From Mimachlamys varia (Eukaryota > Mollusca > Bivalvia > Pectinida > Pectinidae), in assembly GCA_947623455.1 (NCBI GenBank), contig OX392543.1:20272757-20336756 (forward strand): a stretch of DNA of 64,000 bases, written 5' to 3'. The notes beneath the pieces were generated by a model. The model was not told where the DNA came from. It saw only the letters and a list, made by a program, of their open reading frames with translations, and ran no database searches. Position 1 is the stretch's first letter; the number at the start of each line of letters is the position of its first letter. This document shows positions 56,220 to 64,000 of the stretch, piece by piece. The position numbers and the translations under genes are program-made.

Positions 56220-56625
56220 CCGATAGAGAACAGCCACCAACTGACAGTGGAGCAGTGCAATCTCCAACGTTACAATCATGACGTCATACGAATGACGACG
56301 TTACAATGTGCCAATGAATGTTATCTTAGGATTAACTTGAATCCATTTTTTATGTTATAATCCCATAAAATAAAAACAGATGCAAGTTAATCCTTATAAT
56401 TTAATCTAAACCCTGCGAAAATTCACTTTATTGTTGGACTCTTTTCTCTTAAAAATCATTACGCTCCTACATTAGTCAATCAAAAGCGACGTTATAAACG
56501 GCGACGTCATATTTTACGTTATGGGCTGATAGCATCATTTTTTAAGCCAATGGAAATGCTTGTTTTAAACAAATTGGAATATAAAAATAATTCGGCCCAG
56601 TATGTTCATCTAGTCTCTGTGTAGT
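56220..56625 (+). repeat. Interspersed repeat family D, copy 2
   Basis: CAGCCACCAACTGACAGTGG, AGTGCAATCTCCAACGTTAC, a core ATCATGACGTCATACGAATG then ACGACGTTACAATG, and far downstream ATCTAGTCTCTGTG. Compared with copy 1 (14990-15160) it holds about 230 extra bp between the core and the last block. Confidence 0.65.
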
Positions 56626-57431
56626 ACAAATGTTAATATTTGTTGTTGGTATGAACACTGATCTCTGAGTCGATGGTTTATTGTAGACCTTGTGTCAGAT
56701 ATAGCATTCTCACGAAATTTCTGGACTTTAGAAATGATCATTTTAAAGAACCTTACTGAATAGCTTATGCTACGATTGGTATGCACGGATTGATTTTGAA
56801 GAAAAATTGAATTTTCACTTAGGGGAAAATCAAACAAACCAAAATCAAACTTAGTCGCAAATATTGCATTTTAAAAGTATGAAATTAAAATGTGATTGCC
56901 ATGAATTAATACGTTTATTTTGTGGTTATTAGAGTGTTTCCAATCCAAGAATCATATCACTTAATCCTGCTTAAACAAGTATGCCTCTATGTACTAGAAG
57001 TAACCCCAACCCCAGTTAATGAATAAGAAAGTAACACAGATTGACGTACGTTATATTATGGTGAATAAAGCGATTTATGTTCTGTATTGTGTAGGGCGAA
57101 GAGCCGCCTCTTCTTAATCAACATTACAAACTAACAGACGAGAACCGAAATGCAATTGTATGAGATTTTTACAGCGTTTAAGAAAAAAAGATGCCCACAA
57201 GTAGTTAGAAATCTAATACAAATAGTTAGTAGATAATGAGACATTTTTTATCATGCATACTTATCATACTTTTATATTGATTTCTGCGATTCAATTAAAC
57301 AATTATTGACTATTTCTGCATCACAGGACCCGTTTATTCCCAGAACGAATACCGTTCACTCTTATTTTCATGAAAGTTATAAATGAATAAGATAATAACC
57401 AATTCAGAGAGGTCATTGAAACAGTTTTAAT
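56626..57431. other. Unique sequence
   Basis: No feature recognised; a 75-codon minus frame (56610-56837) has no domain. Confidence 0.45.
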
Positions 57432-57672
57432 TCAAAATATGTATTTAACAACAATTATATAGCAAGTCAACCTATTTATATCCATAACTCTTGTAGACCT
57501 GGATGTTAGCGCGCTGGGTCTTATTGTGGGAAGAAACCATAGTACCCGAAGAAAATCAACGTGGCCGGGCGGGTGTCCCCATCCATGTACCTTTTCCCGC
57601 CCGGTCGGGGAATCGAACCCTGGCTGTCTTGTTGAAAGGCAAGCGCGCTTATCCACTATCGACCACCCAAAT
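57432..57672 (-). mobile_element. SINE A, minus strand, near full length
   Basis: On the minus strand: head GGGTGGTCGATAGTGGATAA followed by GCGCGCTTGCCTTTCAAC and AGGGTTCGATTCCCCGACCG (good B box), then TGGGGACACCCGCCCGGCCA, CGCGCTAACATCCAGGTC, and the tail region ATAATTGTTGTTAAATACAT. It is the second most complete copy after 11535. The 74-codon minus frame is not a gene. Confidence 0.9.
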
Positions 57673-58144
57673 AGAAAGATATGTTCCTTGTGAGAACGAA
57701 ATATTATTTGTCATAGCCAAACGTTCTACTATATGGATGGATGAATTATGCCAACATCAACAGCATATTTCCACAGTAGACTAGACTACCTCCGTCGGAA
57801 CACACTAGGTCAGCCTTGTATTGATTTAACGTCGAGTGGCCTACATTGCAGGTTAGGTGGGGCGTCGGTAATTCACGGGTCGTCAAGGTGTTGACACAGC
57901 CTTTCGGGAACGTGCTGGTTTTTTATGACATCTTCTGTCGACAGGAAAATGGATACGATACTGACTTAAACCTAAATAACTATTTTTACGTTAATAATAA
58001 ACCAAAACAAAAGCAGGATAACAGAAGAACAATTTACTACATTTTTGCAAGATGATGCTTCAATCACTTGCTCTTTTTATAGTACTTAACAGCAAGTTGT
58101 TTCTATCAACATATTTTGCTTTCCGTGCCTTTTTTCGACAAATT
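57673..58144. other. Unique sequence
   Basis: No repeat or gene is recognised; frames of up to 93 codons are featureless. Confidence 0.45.
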
Positions 58145-60243
58145 TGATATAACTTACTGGTACTATAAGCAAACATGATATAACATATTGGTACTATAAG
58201 CAAACATGATATAACGTATTGGTACTATAAGTAAACATGATATAACATATTGGTACTATAATCAAACATGATATTACTTATCGGTACTATAAGTAAACAT
58301 GATATAACGTATTGGTACTATAAGCAAACATGATATAACGTATTGGTACTATAAGCAAACATGATATAACGTATTGGTACTATAAGCAAACATGATATAA
58401 CTTATTGGTACTATAAACAAACAGGGTATAACGTATTGGTACAACATGTATAAGCAAACATGATATAACGTATTGGTACTATAAGCAAACATGATATAAC
58501 GTATTGGTACAACATGTATAAGCAAACATGATATAACGTATTGGTACTATAAGCAAACATGATATAACGTATTGGTACTATAAGCAAACATGATATAACG
58601 TATTGGTACTATAAGCAAACTTGATATAACTTTAAGGTACTATAAGCAAACATGATATAACTTTTAGGTACTATAATCAAACATGATATAACGTATTGGT
58701 ACTATAAGCAAACATGATATAACGTATTGGTACTATAAGCAAACATGATATAACTTTTAGGTACTATAAGCAAACATGATATAACGTATTGGTACTATAA
58801 GCAAACATGATATAACTTTTAGGTACTATAAGCAAACATGATATAACGTATTGGTACTATAAGCAAACATGATATAACTTATTGGTACTATAAGCAAACA
58901 TGATATAACGTATTGGTACTATAAGCAAACAGGATATAACGTATTGGTACAATAAGCAAACATGATATAACATATTGGTACTATAAACAAACAGGGTATA
59001 ACGTATTGGTACAATAAGCAAACATGATATAACATATTGGTACTATAAGCAAACATGATATAACGTATTGGTACTATAAGCAAACAGGATATAACTTTTT
59101 GATACTATGAGCAAACAGGGTATAACTTATTGGTACTATAAGCAAACAGGGTATAACTTATTGGTACAATAAGTATATAGGATATCACCTATCGGTACTA
59201 TAATCAAACATGATATAACGTATTGGTACTATAATCAAACATGATATTACTTATCGGTACTATAAGTAAACATGATATAACGTATTGGTACTATAAGCAA
59301 ACATGATATAACGTATTGGTACTATAAGCAAACATGATATAACGTATTGGTACTATAAGCAAACATGATATAACTTATTGGTACTATAAACAAACAGGGT
59401 ATAACGTATTGGTACAACATGTATAAGCAAACATGATATAACGTATTGGTACTATAAGCAAACATGATATAACGTATTGGTACAACATGTAAAAGCAAAC
59501 ATGATATAACGTATTGGTACTATAAGCAAACATGATATAACGTATTGGTACTATAAGCAAACATGATATAACGTATTGGTACTATAAGCAAACTTGATAT
59601 AACTTTAAGGTACTATAAGCAAACATGATATAACTTTTAGGTACTATAATCAAACATGATATAACGTATTGGTACTATAAGCAAACATGATATAACGTAT
59701 TGGTACTATAAGCAAACATGATATAACTTTTAGGTACTATAAGCAAACATGATATAACGTATTGGTACTATAAGCAAACATGATATAACTTTTAGGTACT
59801 ATAAGCAAACATGATATAACTTATTGGTACTATAAGCAAACATGACATAACGTATTGGTACTATAAGCAAACAGGATATAACGTATTGGTACAATAAGCA
59901 AACATGATATAACATATTGGTACTATAAACAAACAGGGTATAACGTATTGGTACAATAAGCAAACATGATATAACATATTGGTACTATAAGCAAACATGA
60001 TATAACGTATTGGTACTATAAGCAAACAGGATATAACTTTTTGATACTATGAGCAAACAGGGTATAACTTATTGGTACTATAAGCAAACAGGGTATAACT
60101 TATTGGTACAATAAGTATATAGGATATCACCTATCGGTACTATAATCAAACATGATATTACTTATCGGTACTATAATCAAACATGATATTACTTATCGGT
60201 ACTATAAGTAAACATGACATAACTTATTGGTACAATAAGTAAA
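58145..60243. repeat. 31-bp satellite, ~67 copies, with ~0.95-kb higher-order duplication
   Basis: The unit is TATAAGCAAACATGATATAA plus CGTATTGGTAC. Variants include CAGGGTATAAC, AACTTTTAGG, AACATGTATAAG and ATCAAACATGATATTACTTA. The last occurs at 58261 and 59234 (973 bp apart) and again near 60145. The marker TTTTTGATACTATGAGC occurs at 59097 and 60039 (942 bp apart). The order of variants between is the same in both halves. A 31-bp unit is not a multiple of three, and no long frame is present. Confidence 0.97.
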
Positions 60244-60885
60244 TAGCTTATATCAGCGATACGGAAAGTCGCTATAGTTCAGCATATAGTATAATTGCAG
60301 TAAGTTTGTTGAAATTATACAACCTTTAAATAGTTCCATGAAAATTGCGTTTTATGGGAAATAAGAATAATTTCTCACATGAAAACAAATGCCAATACTG
60401 ATGTTATATCAAACTTATAAAACGACCGCCGAAAAAGTACGATGTCCAAATTTGTTAAAGATGACGCCAAACAGATGAATAGAAGCAGTATGTAATTTTA
60501 TACATGTATAAGTTTGTTTTTGCTTATTTCATCAGCGAAAAACATCTAAAAAGAATTTTGTGTGGGCGAATAAATCTTCTTAGGATATGATGACATGTTT
60601 TCACACTACTTCCAACTCTGTTTTAAAACTGAAAATGCGATACGCGTCTCATAATCACATTCCGATGTTCATATAATGCAGCAGTGTTTTAATGTTATCA
60701 GTTCGATCTAAACATATTGCAGTGCACCTGTAACAGTAAGGGATCTGGTTAGTTGGCCAAAGAAAATAAGATGTTATTTCGAAGGAGATAAACGTGCCAA
60801 AAATGATTTTTTTGTAAAGATTAGTCTTGTCTAAGTTTTAGAATGATAGATAGGATATTAATTCTATTTACTCTGTCACGTGGAA
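60244..60885. other. Unique AT-rich sequence
   Basis: No feature recognised. Confidence 0.45.
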
Positions 60886-60899
60886 AGTGCCAGCTATTA

Positions 60900-61435
60900 C
60901 ACCAAAGTACCAACTTTTGATTTCACAGATGTTGGTTTTAATTGTGTATCATACATTTTTTGTGAACCATTGGTTTATCATGGGCAAGTTTTATGGTCGC
61001 CATCTCGGTCTCATTGAGAAATATTATTTTATATCTTTGCATATTATGAAGATGGACGTTTTTGAATATGCTCATTAGTATTTAGGGGGAAACACCAGTG
61101 TCTGGCTTTAAATATCGAGATTTTCGTCATCGATATCGACTGCTGACAAACAAACTAACAACATAAGGGTTCGTTGATCAGAATTAATGGCAAGTTTTAT
61201 GGTCGCCATCTTTGTCCCATTGAGATTCGACGATAGACGTGGACAATGCTGATTTTGAAGACTGATATTCGCATACATGTATTAAGCAGAAGACGCTTAC
61301 TCTTTCGGAACACCTGGTCTTGTTATGTTGTACTTTTTCAAGGGTGTCCGTGTAAATATTTCCTTTGCTAATATTTTACCCCTAGCTTTGAGTTCGGATG
61401 ATGGTTTGGTTAACGCTTCGATATTCTCTAAACAA
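60900..61435 (+). pseudogene. Rearranged reverse-transcriptase retroelement relic with 3' tail
   Basis: The frame ending at 61078 reads GKFYGRHLGLIEKYYFISLH and MDVFEYAH at its end, the C-terminus of the retroelement protein. It is followed, out of order, by KYRDFRHRYRLLTNKLTT (61092-61145), which belongs upstream in the protein, and then by a second GGCAAGTTTTATGGTCGCCA (61190). So two truncated pieces are joined head to tail, or one was internally duplicated. The tail follows: AGCAGAAGACGCTTACTCTT, GGAACACCTGGTCTTGTTAT, TTTTTCAAGGGTGTCCGTGT and CGATATTCTCT. The 63-codon frame 60887-61078 is a remnant, not a gene. Confidence 0.78.
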
Positions 61436-61887
61436 ACTTGATATATAAGTAAAAATAGGTTAGGTTTTAACACAGAATCCAAGCTTGTATATGAGAACGA
61501 TTCGATGAGAACATACTCAGATGTCACATAATAGGTATTCGTCTGGAATCATCTTTTGATCTAGAACAGTTTATCAGGCATGACACGCACAGATTAGGTA
61601 CAGCGGTGACTTAAGTAGGTCACGTACATAGCGACGTATAGACCTACTGTGTACCAAAACGGATACATACGTGTTTAAATAAGCTATAGACATCAGACGA
61701 GGGCATACTGTATCCAATTGACCTTGCTAACATGCTGATTTGTTCGTTAACAGACGTGAAGGGACATGGTGAAGGATTTATTATATTGGCCACACAGGAG
61801 AATCAAACGAGCATTTAGCAACTGGCTATACAGCGTGATTTATGTACTTAGTATTCCTTATATTTATCGAATATAGACTTTTGGTGA
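61436..61887. other. Unique sequence
   Basis: No feature recognised. Confidence 0.45.
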
Positions 61888-61993
61888 GGTCAATATGGTG
61901 TTATACTAACCTGATAGAATCAAATATTAACCCAGAGCCCGCCCTCGGTCAATAGTCAATATTCTACCAATTCGATAAAACACCATATTGACC
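61888..61993. repeat. Inverted repeat, ~106 bp
   Basis: GGTCAATATGGTGTTATACT and ATAAAACACCATATTGACC pair, with weaker pairing inside (GATAGAATCAAATATTAAC against GTCAATATTCTACCAATTC). A second small palindrome, GGTTAATATCACAAAATATT AACC, lies near 62169-62192. Confidence 0.7.
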
Positions 61994-62098
61994 GAATCAA
62001 AATCTTAAATGTTTATATTAGATATGAAACTTGTTTGCAAAAGACTGAAATAACATTATATCTATCATGATAAAGCATGCATTTACAGTAGGTCACTT

Positions 62099-62123
62099 TG
62101 ACGTCACAATGGTTATGACGTCA
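62099..62123. other. Palindromic pair of CRE-like octamers
   Basis: TGACGTCA at 62099-62106 and 62116-62123, separated by CAATGGTTA. The arrangement resembles the core of family D and the pair at 25970-25993. Confidence 0.55.
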
Positions 62124-62192
62124 TAAGCGTAATATTAACTAAGTGTTTCCATAAAGCGAAACATTAGGTTAATATCACAAAATATTAACCTC

Positions 62193-63299
62193 CGTATGTG
62201 GTCATAATTTGGCCAATGAGAACTGAAGAAAGTCGGACCATATTTAATAATTATAAGTATCTCTTATTTTTCTAGGTGTGTTCCTTATATTTCTAAGTGT
62301 GATAGCGTTGCTAAGATCATAAAGTTAATGCTTTCTAATACTGTATCAGTAGCACTGTTCTAAGTCTGATATAAAACATGTATATCACAACACAAAGTTA
62401 CAAACCTTTCCATCGAATCGTTTAATACAACTACACAATGTTTGAGCACTGCAGCACAAATAACAGCAACATCGATTTTCCTCTTTCATTTTCGGTTTCA
62501 AGGACTTTGGTTTCTTTAACGCTGTAATTTAATCCATATTGTTACTGAAATATAGATCCTCAAATTAGTATGTGATCAAACACAACTCATGCCCGCTTCC
62601 TGTCTTTCGTTACAAGATCAGTAATTGTATAATGTAAGTTTGGAATACATTCCAAGGGCCTAGTCAGACATGCTAACGCTTAACTTTATAATGACGCAGG
62701 AAAACACAACTCAAATGATTTGCCCATCTTTGGAACAGTTAAGATGCGGCATCAGCAAAGAATAGTTGACGTAATTAGTATAACAAATGCATAGCATGCA
62801 TTGAAACCGATTTATCAAGAGGAGATTGTTGTTACAAGGAGCCTCTGATCATAATACCAGCATGCAGACATTCCTTTTTACTCTCTTTGTAAACCTTTAA
62901 CATTCTTTGATTCTTTTCGTTATGGAATTTTAGACGAATCGATCTTTACAAACAAGGTCTTATTGCTTTGGAGCTTTTGCCTCATCTTCTTCGTATAATC
63001 GTTTACGTCATAAGGTCGTTGACTCTTGGCCGTTATCATTAAACTGATATTTGGTCTAGTACAGTTTGTTTTCGCATTAAAATTGAACATCAGGTTTTCA
63101 GCTGACGTAACAAATGTGTCTTTATGTGTACCTTTCCCTATGCTGTTTCTTCTCATGCATACATGGTTTCAGAAAATCTCGTCTATTGGTATTGGTAATG
63201 TATGCGAGATGATGCGTTTTCGCGCAAATAGTCCGCGGTTCACTCCAAAAATCAACACTGACACTGCCAATTTAATATTGTGGTAGAAACAGGTCACAC
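62193..63299. other. Unique sequence, no gene supported
   Basis: Overlapping frames of 78 (minus, 62920-63156) and 86 codons (plus, 63026-63286) have no recognisable domains. Confidence 0.45.
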
Positions 63300-63452
63300 G
63301 ACTCGTGGTTATTGGATATGGAATTTATTTCACTCTCGTTAATTATTTTTTTAAAGATACAAAAGGCACTCGCTAAAGCTCGTGTCTTTTGTAACTTTTA
63401 AAAAATAATTAACTCGAGTGAAATAAATTCCATATCATACAACCACTCGTTG
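63300..63452. mobile_element. Foldback element, ~153 bp
   Basis: Arms of about 70 bp: GGATATGGAATTTATTTCAC against GTGAAATAAATTCCATATC, then TTAATTATTTTTTTAAAG against CTTTTAAAAAATAATTAA, and ACAAAAGGCACTCG against CTCGTGTCTTTTGT, around a short loop CTAAAG. Outer GTGGTT/AACCAC bases also pair. No coding capacity. Confidence 0.88.
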
Positions 63453-63469
63453 TGTATCCTCTATATATA

Positions 63470-63662
63470 TATGAACCTTATTTATTTGAAAACAGTTGTA
63501 CAACCTATAATTTTCAATCACTCTTGTTGGCCCGGATGTAAGCGCGATGTGATGGGGGATATTGATGTTGGAGGAAACAGGACAGGTGACCTCATACCGT
63601 TTCACTTCTGATCGGGTAATCGAACCCGGATAGCTTGGTGATATGCACTGCATCACCCTATC
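63470..63662 (-). mobile_element. SINE A, minus strand
   Basis: On the minus strand: head GATGCAGTGCATATCACCAA, B box CCGGGTTCGATTACCCGATC, GAGGTCACCTGTCC, TCGCGCTTACATCCGGGCC and ACAAGAGTGATTGAAAAT, in the order of the complete copy at 11535. Confidence 0.88.
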
Positions 63663-64000
63663 TTAAATGGTCTGGTTTGGTGTGAATGGACGTCTAGGTG
63701 ACATTTTTGGTAGTTGTTAAAAGATAAATGCTATGGCTTGTAATGGGTGTCTATAATACTGTTAGCCACTGTAGTGTTTGAGTAGTAGAAATGCTCGGGT
63801 GTGGACGAATTCGCGGATATACATGTATAATGCAAATGCAACACCGCAAAAACATCCACTTTTACAGCATCGAATCTACTAATATCTCATTTTGATTGTA
63901 AGGACAGCAGTTAAAAAGTCCGCTTAGTAAGCCCTAAGTCATAAATGATGTCATTAAAGGACTCAGCCTAAAAAAGAAATATTTTACTATATCTTATTAC
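63663..64000. other. Unique sequence to the window edge
   Basis: No feature recognised. Confidence 0.45.

Overview
This 64 kb window looks like a gene-poor stretch of an invertebrate animal genome, most likely a marine mollusc and probably a bivalve. The reasons are low GC (roughly 36% by eye), no bacterial gene organisation, several tRNA-headed SINE families, many short inverted-repeat (MITE-like) elements, and unusually dense minisatellites with 27-50 bp units. The species call is an inference. No multi-exon host gene can be supported. Most open frames are either the in-frame reading of tandem repeats whose unit is a multiple of three, or frames of a length expected by chance in AT-rich DNA.

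Two coding signals stand out. (1) At 42480-42665 there is a 61-codon frame with a good initiation context and two CCAAT boxes upstream. It resembles the N-terminus of Crypton-derived (DUF3504/ZMYM/QRICH1-type) proteins and lies between two hairpins. (2) At 52954-53238 there are 94 uninterrupted codons without a start. They match the region just after the polymerase domain of a reverse transcriptase whose relics I believe are common in bivalves. Its 3' tail lets seven other loci be assigned to the same family (13.5, 15.4, 23.9, 33.2, 41.5, 46.9 and 61 kb).

Layout: a 36-bp array enters from the left edge (1-1050). A tRNA-headed SINE (3.4 kb), a G-free 40-bp satellite (4.2-5.6 kb), foldback elements (6.0 and 7.4 kb), a SINE-head dimer split by a TTAA-flanked MITE (8.1-8.6 kb), a Mutator-like MITE (10.7 kb), a complete SINE with target duplication (11.5 kb) and a longer repeat (11.8-12.5 kb) follow. 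From 13.5 to 16.5 kb there are retroelement tails, a palindromic repeat and a SINE. A 31-bp array fills 17.1-18.4 kb. From 18.8 to 24.5 kb lie a foldback, a second copy of the longer repeat (with its own internal minisatellite and a nested MITE), a third MITE and retroelement pieces. Arrays follow at 24.7 (96 bp), 26.9 (degenerate), 28.5 (27 bp), 40.9 (36 bp), 45.2 (~30 bp), 47.5 (50 bp), 49.3 (30 bp), 52.6 (trinucleotide) and 58.1-60.2 kb (31 bp).

The most interesting structural results are these: a 1.2-kb satellite (49.3-50.5 kb) whose 30-bp unit is the terminal sequence of an inverted-repeat element present in single form at 55.1-55.4 kb; two very well preserved palindromes (42.73-42.88 and 51.51-51.67 kb); and a strong excess of the octamer TGACGTCA, often as the arms of small palindromes. 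Tandem arrays take up about one sixth of the window. Repeat families are named here only by letters (SINE A, SINE C, families B, D, E, G) for cross-reference.
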